Source: Lachnospiraceae bacterium
GTDB taxonomy: Bacteria > Bacillota > Clostridia > Lachnospirales > Lachnospiraceae
Length of the DNA stretch: 64,000 nt
Assembly (NCBI GenBank): GCA_017411305.1
Contig: JAFQQI010000105.1
Coordinates: forward strand, 85,991-149,990
Reading direction: 5' to 3'
Part shown: in pieces, positions 17,594 through 26,740 of the stretch
Layout: the number at the start of each line of letters is the position of its first letter
Numbering within the stretch: position 1 is the stretch's first letter
Translations under genes and position numbers: made by a program
The notes under the pieces: generated by a model
Seen by the model: only the letters and a program-made list of their open reading frames with translations
Told to the model about the DNA's origin: nothing
The model's database searches: none

Positions 17594-18625
17594 CTATAAA
17601 ACATCTGCAAAATGTACTTTTAATCTCTTAAACACCAATGTTCCCACGCAGAACAAGGTTACCGTAAATATCCAAAAATAAGTGGAAGAATAAAAATGCT
17701 CATAAAACCAGTTATTTCCGTATATGGCATCCCGATAACCGTTTACAATATATACAAGAGGATTCAGCTTCAAAAGCGTAATCACGTTGTCATCATGAAA
17801 CATGTCAATATTCCAGAGAATCGGCGTTGCCCACATTCCCACCTGGAGGGCAATGTTAATAATCTGCGCCAAATCCCTAAAGAAAACCACAATCGCACAG
17901 GTACAATAGCTTGCTGCCAGCACCAGCAGGAACAGACAAAAGCTGTAATAGATTACCTGAATCATATTGATGGTCGGAAAATATCCGTAAATTGCAGCTA
18001 CTACCAGCAAAATCACCACGAAAAAGATATGGATAAAGGTGGCCGCAATCAGCTTGATAATAGGCAGAATACTAATATTAAACACAACCTTCTTCACCAG
18101 ATAGCTGTATTCTAACAGTGCATTGGTTCCGTTGGTAATCATTTCCGAAAAATAAAACCATGGCACCAGTCCCGTGGTCAAAAAAAGTACATACGGAACT
18201 TCCACACCGCTGGCCACCATTTCGCTTCTGGTATTAAAAATCACATCAAACACAATCCAGTACATTAATACTGTAACTACCGGTTGTATCAGTGCCCAGA
18301 TAAAGCCCAGATAGGAGCCTGCATATCTTTTCTTGAAGTCATTCTTAGCCAGCTTCCATATCAGTTCCCGGCTTTGAAATAATTCCTTCGGGATGATAAG
18401 CAATCTGTCATAGTAGATGCCGAATATCACGCAGGCAAGTACCAGCAAAATGCAGGCACAATATTTCTTTAAATCCTCGGTATGCTGATCCGGCGCCAGG
18501 GGATTATAATGATTTAAAATGATAAATCCCGCAATCAGACATATGGCATAAAAAATTCCAACGCCCAGTGGTTTCGGAATTCCTTTGCGCTTTTGCATAC
18601 CGGTTACTACTTTCTTACTTCCCAT
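17594..18625 (-). CDS. wzm: Polysaccharide ABC exporter permease (ABC-2 type)
   Basis: A 343-aa integral membrane protein. Two N-terminal membrane segments precede the usual six-segment ABC-2 core, which starts near RELIWKLAKNDFKKRYAGS and contains GFIWALIQPVVTVLMYWIVF. LNPLVYIVNGYRDAIYG is the conserved element near the C-terminus. It forms the export channel with the Wzt ATPase encoded next. The gene follows rmlC by 6 bp, so the operon is tightly coupled. The extra two N-terminal segments lengthen it compared with common 260-aa permeases. Confidence 0.92.
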   Translation of the reverse strand: MGSKKVVTGMQKRKGIPKPLGVGIFYAICLIAGFIILNHYNPLAPDQHTEDLKKYCACILLVLACVIFGIYYDRLLIIPKELFQSRELIWKLAKNDFKKRYAGSYLGFIWALIQPVVTVLMYWIVFDVIFNTRSEMVASGVEVPYVLFLTTGLVPWFYFSEMITNGTNALLEYSYLVKKVVFNISILPIIKLIAATFIHIFFVVILLVVAAIYGYFPTINMIQVIYYSFCLFLLVLAASYCTCAIVVFFRDLAQIINIALQVGMWATPILWNIDMFHDDNVITLLKLNPLVYIVNGYRDAIYGNNWFYEHFYSSTYFWIFTVTLFCVGTLVFKRLKVHFADVL

Positions 18626-18631
18626 AAAACC

Positions 18632-19198
18632 TTAACCATTCTTTCTGTTTTCGGTGTATTCCTTAATTCCGCCCCATTTTTGGTCCCTGTCAGACATAAT
18701 CAGCTGTGTGCCCGGCTCTATGGGCCATTCTACGCCAATATCAGGGTCATTATACATAAGACCGCCTTCATCACCGGGATGATAAAAGTCAGAGCATTTA
18801 TAAGCAAATTCTGCATAGTCGGAAAGCACCAAAAAGCCATGGGCAAATCCCTTGGGTACAAAGAATTGCTTTTTGTTCTCAGCAGAGAGCACCACACCAT
18901 ACCATTTGCCATAGGTATCAGAGCCTTCCCTCAGGTCCACCGCTACGTCAAAAACCTCTCCGTTAATTACCCTTACCAACTTGTCCTGGGGGTGATTAAT
19001 CTGGAAATGCAGGCCTCTCAAAACGTTTTTTACGGAAGCAGACTGATTATCCTGTACAAACACCACATCAATTCCTGCTTCTTTAAAGTCATTATAATTA
19101 TAGGACTCCATGAAATAGCCTCTGCTGTCACCGAATACCGCAGGTGTAATCACCTTAAGTCCTTCAATTTCACATGTTTCTACCGTAATTTTTCCCAT
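18632..19198 (-). CDS. rmlC: dTDP-4-dehydrorhamnose 3,5-epimerase
   Basis: Third step of dTDP-L-rhamnose synthesis. The 188-aa cupin protein carries GYFMESYN, FVQDNQSASVKNVLRGLHFQ with the catalytic His in RGLHFQ, DVAVDLREGS and the downstream FAHGFLVLSDYAEFAYKCSDFY with the catalytic Tyr. All hallmark residues are present and the length is normal. It lies between rmlA and the permease gene. No rmlD is seen in the window, so the final reductase must be encoded elsewhere or be replaced. Confidence 0.96.
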   Translation of the reverse strand: MGKITVETCEIEGLKVITPAVFGDSRGYFMESYNYNDFKEAGIDVVFVQDNQSASVKNVLRGLHFQINHPQDKLVRVINGEVFDVAVDLREGSDTYGKWYGVVLSAENKKQFFVPKGFAHGFLVLSDYAEFAYKCSDFYHPGDEGGLMYNDPDIGVEWPIEPGTQLIMSDRDQKWGGIKEYTENRKNG

Positions 19199-19245
19199 CG
19201 CTAAACTCTCCTGTTCTCTGAATATCCAATGTCCGCCACCAACTG

Positions 19246-20115
19246 TTACAGTCCTTCTGCGACTTCCTTCATATACTTGCCGTAATCCGTCTTCATCAGA
19301 GGCTCTGCAAGCTTAAGAAGCTGCTCCTTATCAATAAAACCTCTCTTATACGCAATTTCCTCTATACAGGAAATATAAAGACCCTGACGCTTTTGGAATG
19401 CCGCCACAAAATCAGCTGCATCCAGCAGGGAATCATGATTTCCCGTATCCAGCCATGCAAATCCTCTTCCCAAGGTTTCTACACGTAATGTGCCACGTCT
19501 TAAGTATTCATTGTTAATACTTGTAATTTCAATTTCACCTCTTGCAGAGGGCTTTACATTCTTTGCTATTTCCACTACATCATTATCGTAGAAATAAAGT
19601 CCCGGCACCGCATAATTGCTCTTGGGATGCTCCGGCTTTTCTTCAATGGAAAGGGCCTTGCCGGTTTCATCAAATTCTACCACGCCATACTCTCTGGGAT
19701 CGCGCACGTAATAGCCGAAAATGGTAGCTCCGCTGTCTCTGGATGCTACCTCACGCAGCACTTTGGAAAAGCTCTGGCCATAGAAAATATTGTCTCCCAG
19801 TACAAGCGCCACGCTGTCATTTCCGATAAAATCGGCACCGATAATAAAGGCATCTGCCAGCCCTCTTGGCACCTCCTGAATTGCATATTCAAATTTCATT
19901 CCCAGCTGGCTTCCGTCTCCTAACAGTTCTTCAAACACCGGCAAATCCCTTGGGGTTGAAATAATCAAAATTTCTCTGATACCTGCCAGCATCAGGGTTG
20001 ACAGGGGATAATAAATCATCGGCTTATCATACACCGGCATAATCTGTTTACTGATGGCTTTGGTTAAGGGATATAATCTTGTTCCGGAACCTCCCGCCAG
20101 AATAATTCCTTTCAT
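19246..20115 (-). CDS. rmlA: Glucose-1-phosphate thymidylyltransferase
   Basis: First step of dTDP-rhamnose synthesis, making dTDP-glucose. The protein begins [18 protein letters not shown], the nucleotide-binding signature. [10 protein letters not shown] holds the metal-binding Asp, [18 protein letters not shown] and [18 protein letters not shown] are the later family blocks. The ATG at 20115 has GGAGG upstream; the longer frame to 20199 adds 28 residues unrelated to the family. First gene of the export and glycosyltransferase operon, just below a terminator. Confidence 0.96.
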   Translation of the reverse strand: MKGIILAGGSGTRLYPLTKAISKQIMPVYDKPMIYYPLSTLMLAGIREILIISTPRDLPVFEELLGDGSQLGMKFEYAIQEVPRGLADAFIIGADFIGNDSVALVLGDNIFYGQSFSKVLREVASRDSGATIFGYYVRDPREYGVVEFDETGKALSIEEKPEHPKSNYAVPGLYFYDNDVVEIAKNVKPSARGEIEITSINNEYLRRGTLRVETLGRGFAWLDTGNHDSLLDAADFVAAFQKRQGLYISCIEEIAYKRGFIDKEQLLKLAEPLMKTDYGKYMKEVAEGL

Positions 20116-20153
20116 GAAAAAATACCTCCGTACATGCATTTTTGTATCATTAG

Positions 20154-20172
20154 TGCCCATTTGGGCATAATA
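20154..20172 (-). promoter_or_regulatory. Palindrome and -10-like box in the rmlA leader
   Basis: A perfect 14-bp palindrome TGCCCATTTGGGCA (20154-20167) directly abuts a minus-strand TATTAT (20167-20172). No good -35 was found. A palindrome at the expected transcription start would suit a repressor operator or a short leader hairpin. Confidence 0.35.
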
Positions 20173-20200
20173 CGCATAGCTTATACTAGTATACCACAAA

Positions 20201-20227
20201 ATGGGAGTGATTGTAAATCACTCCCAT
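20201..20227 (-). terminator. Hairpin terminator between the rmlB operon and rmlA
   Basis: A perfect 12-bp stem ATGGGAGTGATT (20201-20212) with AATCACTCCCAT (20216-20227), and a 3-nt loop. On the minus strand it is followed by a short T-rich stretch. It ends the lysozyme-rmlB-membrane protein transcript, making rmlA the head of a second unit. Confidence 0.75.
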
Positions 20228-20256
20228 TCGTTTCATCCTCAAACAAAGCATTCAAC

Positions 20257-22200
20257 TCATTCTGCTTTTCTATAAAAAGCGAATTTTGCTCCATTATATT
20301 CAAATTCTTCATGTAAATAAAACCGTTCTGTTAAGCCGGGATAATACGACTGCATCTCCCACAAGCTCGCTGTATTACAGAAAAACCATTCCTTATTCTC
20401 CAGCTCATAACGGATATCTTCCATCGTATCCAGCGGCATATTCTTGTACGACCACTCTGTAGTATGTAAATGTGTATCCCTGTCTATCATTGCCATAAGC
20501 TCAGGAACTCCTTCTCCGAAAGCTGTAGCATCCGGTGGAATCTGTTCCCAAATATACTGTGCAAATTCCTCCAAATCATCTGTATCCCAAATAGTTTCCT
20601 TAGCCACACTCCAAGCTCTTGGCATAGAGTAAACGCTATCAAAGGCCATTACAAACAGAATTAACACAGTGATGACTCTGAGAGCCAACAAGAAGATTCT
20701 GTCAGGTTTTCCGAATACGCCTTTCGCATCTTCCTTCCATATTTTATACACCTGCTGCGTCTTCTCCAAAATAATTACCTGCAAAATCAACATATTAAAA
20801 AGTACAATAAACATGCTACCTTCCACAGGTCTGTTAATATAATAAAGCATTAGTCCCAAACTCATTACACTAAGCAGGAAATAAAACGGTTTATTTTCGA
20901 ACTCCTTGTTTTTTGGAAATAATATCTGTAATAATGTAAACGCAAACACGCTCAAAAATAATACTGTAGCGCCTATCCAAGCATGAGTTACATTTGGAAG
21001 TTCAAGTTCAATATTTCCGATATAGCCCCTATCTGATACTAGCGGAAACAAAAATTCCTTAACGCTTAATCCCGTACCGGCTGCCAGCATGTTATAACCG
21101 TAAACAATTAAATATGCAATAAAAAACGGTATTAATGAAAAAATCACCAGTTTTTGTACCAGCAATAGCATCTTGCACAGCGTAAGCCGTTCTCCATCCA
21201 TGACAGCCTGCACCCACCTATACAAGGCAAATGCAATCATAATAACCAGCCCTACCTCTGTTGACCATACCACGCTCAAGGCAATCGCTGATATCGCAAT
21301 AACGTTATAGTTTTTACCTCTTTTGTGCTCCATCAGGGCTAGGGCTAGTATCAGTACAGGAAAAATCATTCTGTGCGGATGTACCTGCATATAAACACCG
21401 CCCTGCATCAACATAAAATACTCTTCTCCAATAGCCAGTAATCCTAAATAATAAATCACATCATTCTTTGCAAAATAGTTTAGTACAAACGCAAAGAGCA
21501 AAATGGATATTCCTGCGATCACAGCAGTTATCAAAAAAATCCCTGTCAGATAGTCTATTTGGAAAAATCTATGCAGTACTTTTAATACCGGCATATAAAA
21601 AATTGCATAATGACCGTACAGCGATTGCATATTTTCATAATACGGAGTCATCCAGCAAACATTCAATATACTGTTAGTATAAGCATGGCTGTGATAAGTG
21701 CCTCCTTGAATATCTCTAAAGATATTGGGCGCATAAAACATTGCTGAAGTAATTACCGTAAATACCACTGTTACAACAATTCGCAAAAACTTTCCGTCTT
21801 TCTGTATTTTCTCTTTTGGTTCCTTGCTCAATGACCATAAGCAAATTCCCACACCTGCTACCATAATCAGCATCCATATCGGCAGTGGCAAATATCTGCG
21901 CACCAATTCCTCTGCCCTTAGTCCGCGTTCGATATCAGTCTCATTGATATAAAACAGCACCATCCATGTTACTAACGCCGCTATAGGCAATACGCCTCCC
22001 AGCTTTTCCAATTTAGAATTTACATTGTTCAAAAAAGAGAGCTTATCTGCCATGGCATAAGCAGCTACGCACACTACTGCAAACACCGCACACATCATAA
22101 TAAAAAAAACCATATTTTTAACAGGTAAGATCCCCCTCAACATACCGAAAAGAATTACGGCTATACTACCTAAACAAATGCTTTTTGCTGTCTTTGACAT
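20257..22200 (-). CDS. Large polytopic membrane protein, possible GT-C type glycosyltransferase
   Basis: About 647 aa with some 12-13 hydrophobic segments spread over residues 10-545 and a soluble C-terminal domain of about 100 residues (DTDDLEEFAQYIWEQIPPDA). The overall plan resembles GT-C enzymes that use lipid-linked sugars, but I recognise no firm catalytic motif. It lies between rmlB and a terminator, as last gene of the lysozyme-rmlB unit. The ATG at 22200 is favoured because AGGG lies about 11 nt upstream; the ATG at 22212 has no spacing from it. Function not assigned beyond probable polysaccharide synthesis. Confidence 0.75.
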   Translation of the reverse strand: MSKTAKSICLGSIAVILFGMLRGILPVKNMVFFIMMCAVFAVVCVAAYAMADKLSFLNNVNSKLEKLGGVLPIAALVTWMVLFYINETDIERGLRAEELVRRYLPLPIWMLIMVAGVGICLWSLSKEPKEKIQKDGKFLRIVVTVVFTVITSAMFYAPNIFRDIQGGTYHSHAYTNSILNVCWMTPYYENMQSLYGHYAIFYMPVLKVLHRFFQIDYLTGIFLITAVIAGISILLFAFVLNYFAKNDVIYYLGLLAIGEEYFMLMQGGVYMQVHPHRMIFPVLILALALMEHKRGKNYNVIAISAIALSVVWSTEVGLVIMIAFALYRWVQAVMDGERLTLCKMLLLVQKLVIFSLIPFFIAYLIVYGYNMLAAGTGLSVKEFLFPLVSDRGYIGNIELELPNVTHAWIGATVLFLSVFAFTLLQILFPKNKEFENKPFYFLLSVMSLGLMLYYINRPVEGSMFIVLFNMLILQVIILEKTQQVYKIWKEDAKGVFGKPDRIFLLALRVITVLILFVMAFDSVYSMPRAWSVAKETIWDTDDLEEFAQYIWEQIPPDATAFGEGVPELMAMIDRDTHLHTTEWSYKNMPLDTMEDIRYELENKEWFFCNTASLWEMQSYYPGLTERFYLHEEFEYNGAKFAFYRKAE

Positions 22201-22238
22201 ATTACCACACATCCCTACTATTTCAGTTGATAATTCGC

Positions 22239-23324
22239 TTACGCCTTCTGATACATTGCTTCGTAATATTTCTGGTAATCACCGCTTGTGGCATTCTTCA
22301 TCCAGTCTTCATTCTCAAAATACCACTTGATAGTCTTGCGGATACCTTCCTTAAACATAGTCTCCGGCTCCCAGCCGATTTCTGCTTTAATCTTATCAGG
22401 CGCAATGGCATATCTTCTGTCATGTCCCTTTCGGTCTGTCACATATTCAATCAAATCTTCACTTACCAGTTCTTTTCTGGGGTCTCCGTCAGGAAGCATT
22501 TCCTTTAAAGTATCCAGAATGATATGAAGGATTTCAATATTCTGCTTTTCGTTGTGTCCGCCCACATTGTAGGTTTCAAACAACTTGCCCTGCTCCTGTA
22601 CCATATCAATTGCCTTGGCATGGTCCTCAACATACAACCAGTCACGTACATTCTTACCGTCGCCGTAAACCGGGAGCTTTTTGCCCTGAAGCGCATTATT
22701 AATCATAAGCGGAATAAACTTTTCAGGGAACTGATAAGGTCCGTAATTATTAGAGCAGTTTGTAATATTGGCCGGGAACTTATAAGTGTCCATATAAGCC
22801 TTTACCAACATATCGGAGCTTGCCTTACTTGCCGAATAAGGACTGTGAGGATCATAGGGTGATGTCTCATAGAAAAATGCATTTTCATCATCCGGAAGAG
22901 AACCGTACACCTCATCCGTAGAAACATGAAGGAATTTCTTACCTTCCTTAAAGCTTCCGTCAGGAAGCTCCCAGGCAGCCTTAGCACAATTTAGCATTAC
23001 TGCTGTTCCCAGTACGTTGGTCTGCACAAACACCTCAGGAGTCTTTATACTTCTGTCTACATGGCTTTCTGCTGCAAAGTGTACCACTCTGTCGATATCA
23101 TTTTCTGCAAAAATCTTGCTGATTGCTTCTTTATCGCAGATATCAGCCTTCACAAAGGTATAATTCTCTCTTTTTTCCACGTCTTTTAAGTTTTCCAAAT
23201 TGCCTGCGTAGGTAAGTACATCCACATTAATAATACGGATCGTATCGCCGTACTTTTTAAACATGTAATGAATGTAGTTGGAACCGATAAAGCCGGCTCC
23301 TCCGGTTACCAAATAAGTTCTCAT
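22239..23324 (-). CDS. rmlB: dTDP-glucose 4,6-dehydratase
   Basis: Second step of dTDP-rhamnose synthesis and branch point to other 6-deoxysugars. The 361-aa short-chain dehydrogenase fold has the NAD motif VTGGAGFIGSNYIHYM, the family block HFAAESHVDRSI, STDEVYGSLPD with the catalytic Thr/Asp/Glu triad region, and YSASKASSDMLVKAY with the Tyr-x3-Lys pair. RDWLYVEDH is also present. Complete and of normal length. Separated from rmlA and rmlC by one membrane protein gene and a terminator, so the rhamnose pathway is split over two transcripts. Confidence 0.96.
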   Translation of the reverse strand: MRTYLVTGGAGFIGSNYIHYMFKKYGDTIRIINVDVLTYAGNLENLKDVEKRENYTFVKADICDKEAISKIFAENDIDRVVHFAAESHVDRSIKTPEVFVQTNVLGTAVMLNCAKAAWELPDGSFKEGKKFLHVSTDEVYGSLPDDENAFFYETSPYDPHSPYSASKASSDMLVKAYMDTYKFPANITNCSNNYGPYQFPEKFIPLMINNALQGKKLPVYGDGKNVRDWLYVEDHAKAIDMVQEQGKLFETYNVGGHNEKQNIEILHIILDTLKEMLPDGDPRKELVSEDLIEYVTDRKGHDRRYAIAPDKIKAEIGWEPETMFKEGIRKTIKWYFENEDWMKNATSGDYQKYYEAMYQKA

Positions 23325-23357
23325 ATCGTATCTCCGTTTCTTTTATTCTTATATACT

Positions 23358-25793
23358 TTAATATCCTAAATAGCTGATATTCATATCAACATTACCGCCG
23401 ATACCGGACACCCGTCCCTTGGAAGAATATTGCCACATATCGTATCTGGTCCTTGTATAGGTAGGCGCTGCCGCATACTGTGCCAACCAAATTTTAAAGC
23501 CGCTCAGACTTGGCGTATCCATATACTCGTTAAACCATGTTTTGTTTGCATAAATACCGGCCTTATATCCTGAGTTCTGAATGGTCTGGCAGAAGGCTTT
23601 ACATACTGCTGTTCTTGTTCCCGGACTGATACCATCCGCACGTCCGCCGCTGGCTTCCACATCCAGGAAAATCGGATAGGTCAAGTTATAACCTTTTACA
23701 AGATTCAGTGCCATGGATGCCTCTTCAACCGCTTCCACTTCGTTGGTAGCCTGTGAGAAGAAGTACACACCAACCTTTAATCCTGCATTCTGTGCACCCT
23801 TAATATTCTTATGGAAGGTAGGATCTTCAATCAGCGCACCGGTAGTGGAACCACGGTATCCGCATCTGATAATGACATAGGATACACCGCTGTTTTTCAC
23901 TGCATTCCAATCAATATTCCCATTCCATTTGGAAACGTCAATTCCCAAATTACCGGAGCCGTTATCCAGTACGCCATTGGCATTAAAGTTATACTTCGCT
24001 CCCTGAATGACTTGCTCTCCGGTCACCTTATTTCCGTTTTTATCGAAGAAATAGGTGGAACCGTCTATGGTCTGCCAACCGGTATAACGGTATTCACCGG
24101 TGGTCTTGGATATTTTTCTATAGAAGGAAGAAATATCGCTGTTGAAGTAATCTGCATATTTTGCTTCCCTGAAATTGCCGTCACTATCCTTCACATAAAG
24201 CTTATCACCGCTCTTTGTCTTTAGGTTGCTGGTGGTGTCATTTTTGACATCATCCTTCGGTGTAGCTGTGGGCGTTGCACTGGCTGTGGGTGTGGCGCTT
24301 GCCGTAGGCGTCGCACTTGCCGTAGGTGTGGCACTTGCCGTAGGTGTTGCACTTGCCGTAGGTGTCGCGCTGGGACTAACTGTGGGAGTCACACTGGGAC
24401 TCGGCGTTACACTTGGCGTTGCTGACGCACTTGGCGATGTTGTTGGCGTTGCACTCGCTGCAGGTGCTTGTGTCGGTGCCGTTGTAGGTTCCTTGGTAGG
24501 TTCCGTCGTAGGCTCTGTTGTAGGCTCTGCAGTAGGCTCTGTGGTGGATTCCGGCGTGGGCTCTGCTGTAGGTTCCGGCGTAGGCACTGTGGTGGGCGCT
24601 GTGGTAGGCTCTGTGGTGGGTTCCGACGTCGCTGCGGGCGTAGAAACTTCTCCTGTTAACAGGCGGAATCCTATTGCTGCTTTTGCGCTTGGATCCACAA
24701 TATCGCTCTTATCTACTTTTTCATAACTATCCGAAGTAGTTTCCGTACCCTCAATTAATGTCTTGGTAGATTCTACCCATTCCACGGTATCGGTATTTTC
24801 GGATTCCACTACCGTTTCATTTACCTTGGTATCTTCCACTGCCGCATTTACCTGGGCTTCTGTTTTTACTTCATTGGCAATGTCCACCTTTTTGTATTCG
24901 ATGGTATCCCGAACCGTAATTGCGGTTGCTTCCCTTGAAAAGCTGTATTCCTCCAAATCCTCAGGTCCTACAATTGCAACCTTATATTTCCCCGGTTCGA
25001 TATCCTTTTCATAAATAATACCGTCCTTATCCTCATCCTTTAAGGTATAAGTATTTCCGGAGGGCTTTGTGACTTCTACTTCAAATACAATGTTGGGAAC
25101 CAGCTTACCGGACTTTTTGTTGGTAAACTTAATCTTTAAGTCCTTTTGGATTGAGGTCAGGTTCATTACCACCTCTATCTTACCGGTTTCCTCATCCACT
25201 ACGGTTGCTTCTTTTTCAATTTCTTCCAGCTCTGCAGCATATACCTTGGAAGCCTGGGCATCTGCAATGGCAATCAGTCCGTCTTCCCCGATTACCTGAA
25301 TGTCCTCCATGCCCACGCCAACCTCTGCAAAGGTTGCAATCTGCTTCTCGTTCATCTTGGCATCTGCATACATAAAGCCGGTAAATCCGGCCAGCACCAG
25401 AACAATCAGACCCGTAAACATGACAATATGGTCTACCATGCTCATATTCATGAAGAAATGCGCTATTTTGCGGATACCGGTAGGCTCTTCATCTTCTTCA
25501 TAGTCTTCATCTTCTTCATACTCTTCGTCTACATCGTAGTCTTCGTCGTCCTCGTAATCCTCGTCGTCATCTTCCTCTACGTCGTAGTCTTCCTCGTCCT
25601 CATAATCTTCTTCATCTTCCTCTACGTCGTAGTCTTCCTCATCCTCGTAATCCTCGTCGTCATCTTCTTCTACGTCGTAGTCTTCCTCGTCTTCGTAATC
25701 TTCTTCGTCATCAAAGTCCAGCCAGTCAAGCTCAGTTTGCTTATGAATCTTCTTACCTTTTTTCCCTTTCTTTTTTCCGAGTAAGAATCCCAT
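23358..25793 (-). CDS. Membrane-anchored GH25 lysozyme with acidic cytoplasmic repeats
   Basis: An 811-aa cell-wall hydrolase. Order: basic start; cytoplasmic Asp/Glu/Tyr repeats (about 28-105); one membrane segment (about 120-145); an extracellular beta-rich part; a Thr/Pro then Ala/Thr/Pro/Ser-rich stalk (about 395-515) with hexapeptide repeats; a choline-binding-type repeat pair (GWQTIDGSTYFFDKNGN); and a C-terminal GH25 domain with LGIDVSKWNG and the catalytic acidic pair in FLDVEAS. The acidic tail facing the cytoplasm is unusual for a lysozyme. It heads the transcript with rmlB, suggesting that wall opening and polymer insertion are coordinated. Confidence 0.92.
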   Translation of the reverse strand: MGFLLGKKKGKKGKKIHKQTELDWLDFDDEEDYEDEEDYDVEEDDDEDYEDEEDYDVEEDEEDYEDEEDYDVEEDDDEDYEDDEDYDVDEEYEEDEDYEEDEEPTGIRKIAHFFMNMSMVDHIVMFTGLIVLVLAGFTGFMYADAKMNEKQIATFAEVGVGMEDIQVIGEDGLIAIADAQASKVYAAELEEIEKEATVVDEETGKIEVVMNLTSIQKDLKIKFTNKKSGKLVPNIVFEVEVTKPSGNTYTLKDEDKDGIIYEKDIEPGKYKVAIVGPEDLEEYSFSREATAITVRDTIEYKKVDIANEVKTEAQVNAAVEDTKVNETVVESENTDTVEWVESTKTLIEGTETTSDSYEKVDKSDIVDPSAKAAIGFRLLTGEVSTPAATSEPTTEPTTAPTTVPTPEPTAEPTPESTTEPTAEPTTEPTTEPTKEPTTAPTQAPAASATPTTSPSASATPSVTPSPSVTPTVSPSATPTASATPTASATPTASATPTASATPTASATPTATPKDDVKNDTTSNLKTKSGDKLYVKDSDGNFREAKYADYFNSDISSFYRKISKTTGEYRYTGWQTIDGSTYFFDKNGNKVTGEQVIQGAKYNFNANGVLDNGSGNLGIDVSKWNGNIDWNAVKNSGVSYVIIRCGYRGSTTGALIEDPTFHKNIKGAQNAGLKVGVYFFSQATNEVEAVEEASMALNLVKGYNLTYPIFLDVEASGGRADGISPGTRTAVCKAFCQTIQNSGYKAGIYANKTWFNEYMDTPSLSGFKIWLAQYAAAPTYTRTRYDMWQYSSKGRVSGIGGNVDMNISYLGY
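24262..24372. repeat. 18-bp tandem repeat coding the lysozyme stalk
   Basis: About six head-to-tail 18-bp units (such as GCCGTAGGTGTYGCACTT on the plus strand) encode Ala-Thr-Pro-Thr-Ala-Ser repeats. Copy number is expected to vary between strains by slippage. Confidence 0.8.
25490..25705. repeat. 45-48-bp tandem repeat coding acidic cytoplasmic repeats
   Basis: Three near-identical units and partial ones encode the 15-16-residue block EEDYDVEEDDDEDYED. The plus-strand core TCTACGTCGTAGTCTTCCTC recurs with this period. Confidence 0.8.
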
Positions 25794-25847
25794 TTATGTA
25801 AACCTCCATATGTAATACTTTTGTAACATTTCTTTTCATCTTTTTGA

Positions 25848-25876
25848 ATTATACCATTTTTCCCTTATCAGTACAA
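25848..25876 (-). promoter_or_regulatory. Promoter of the lysozyme-rmlB operon
   Basis: On the minus strand TTGTAC (25871-25876), a 17-bp spacer and a perfect TATAAT (25848-25853), with TG one base before the -10 (extended -10). The start codon is about 55 bp downstream, with GGAGG before it. Confidence 0.6.
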
Positions 25877-25944
25877 CACTTTGTAACAGGAAAGCCCGAT
25901 AGGAAAAGCGCGATAACTTAATCATTAATTCATCTTGGTAATTA

Positions 25945-25972
25945 TTGACATTTTCCGCAAAAATTGTAAAAT
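25945..25972 (+). promoter_or_regulatory. Promoter of the zinc-ribbon gene
   Basis: Perfect TTGACA (25945-25950), a 16-bp spacer and TAAAAT (25967-25972), about 48 bp before the ATG at 26021. Divergent to the lysozyme promoter. Confidence 0.65.
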
Positions 25973-26020
25973 TAACTTGCAACATGACACAACTTTTATA
26001 AATATTAGGGGAATTTTATT

Positions 26021-26410
26021 ATGATGTACATGCACTATTGCAAATGTTGTAACCATATCTTTATGCTTAACGGGCACAGGATGATTTGCCCGAAATGTCT
26101 CGAGCCGCTTACAGAACTTCGGATATCTTATCTGGATTATACCAAATTAAACATCGAAGAACGGGAAGCCTTTAAGGCATCTTGTGCTGATGAAGAGCAA
26201 TTGAAAAAGTTGAAAACCAGATACCGGATGTATAAATACAGTAAATGGTACAAAGAGCTTCAGGCAGAAAATACGGAAAATCTTCCCATTACCACCCTAT
26301 TAGCACAAAAGGAAAGAGAAAAAGCCAAGAAAAAAGCTGAAAAAAAGGCTGAAAAAGAGGCTAATAAAAAGGCTGATAAAAAAGCTGATACAAATGATGA
26401 AACACTATAG
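26021..26410 (+). CDS. Small zinc-ribbon-like protein with Lys/Ala-rich tail
   Basis: A 129-aa protein of unknown function. The N-terminus has Cys7, Cys9, Cys10 and a CPKC motif at 23-26, enough for one zinc site. The middle (about 30-85) is charged and Tyr-rich. The last 35 residues are almost only Lys, Ala, Glu and Asp in a helical repeat (KKAEKKAEKEANKKADKKAD). There is no signal peptide or membrane segment. GGGG lies about 10 nt before the start and a strong promoter precedes it. Its stop codon overlaps the end of the convergent transporter gene by 6 bp. A regulatory or nucleic-acid-binding role is possible but not shown. Confidence 0.75.
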   Translation: MMYMHYCKCCNHIFMLNGHRMICPKCLEPLTELRISYLDYTKLNIEEREAFKASCADEEQLKKLKTRYRMYKYSKWYKELQAENTENLPITTLLAQKEREKAKKKAEKKAEKEANKKADKKADTNDETL

Positions 26411-26740
26411 ATAATAAACTGCTATCCCGGCAAAGATGCAAAGCATGCCGAGAACCTTTCTTTTGGTAATCTTTTCCCTGAAGAAAAAGTAGCTGAGAAT
26501 CAGTACCATAATATAGCCGGTTGCTTCAATAATCTGTACATTGGTAAACTCCATGCCTGCATACGCAATTATTGTAAGAAACATGGACACAAACATCATT
26601 CCGTAGCCGCAAATTACATATACGTTTAAATATTCCCGAATCCATGAGCTATAGGTTTTTTCTGCGCTTTTTTTGAGCAAAATTTGGGAAAAGGATGCTA
26701 TGGTTACCGAAATCAACAAAATAATCATATGTATGCTCAT
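26405..26740 (-). CDS. SMR/EamA-type small transporter subunit
   Basis: A 111-aa protein with four membrane segments, the plan of small multidrug resistance proteins and of ArnE/ArnF-type lipid-sugar flippase subunits. SFSQILLKKSAE in the first helix and the conserved-looking VQIIEATGYIMVLILSYFFFREKI are typical of the EamA superfamily half-size proteins. It follows the neighbouring gene at 26740 with its start overlapping that gene's end, so the two probably form a heterodimer. Substrate unknown; a lipid-linked sugar would fit the surroundings. Confidence 0.78.
   Translation of the reverse strand: MSIHMIILLISVTIASFSQILLKKSAEKTYSSWIREYLNVYVICGYGMMFVSMFLTIIAYAGMEFTNVQIIEATGYIMVLILSYFFFREKITKRKVLGMLCIFAGIAVYYL

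Noticed and set aside
20116-20199. 28-residue N-terminal extension of RmlA
   Set aside because: Not part of the family fold, and GGAGG precedes the internal ATG at 20115.
24226-24726. Long plus-strand ORF rich in Val, Gly and Ala
   Set aside because: It is the antisense of the Thr/Pro/Ala stalk repeats of the lysozyme; repeat DNA stays open in several frames and there is no ribosome binding site.
25428-25784. Plus-strand ORF with a very hydrophobic Val/Phe/Ile stretch
   Set aside because: Antisense of the Asp/Glu/Tyr repeats; hydrophobicity is a by-product of complementing GAN and TAY codons.
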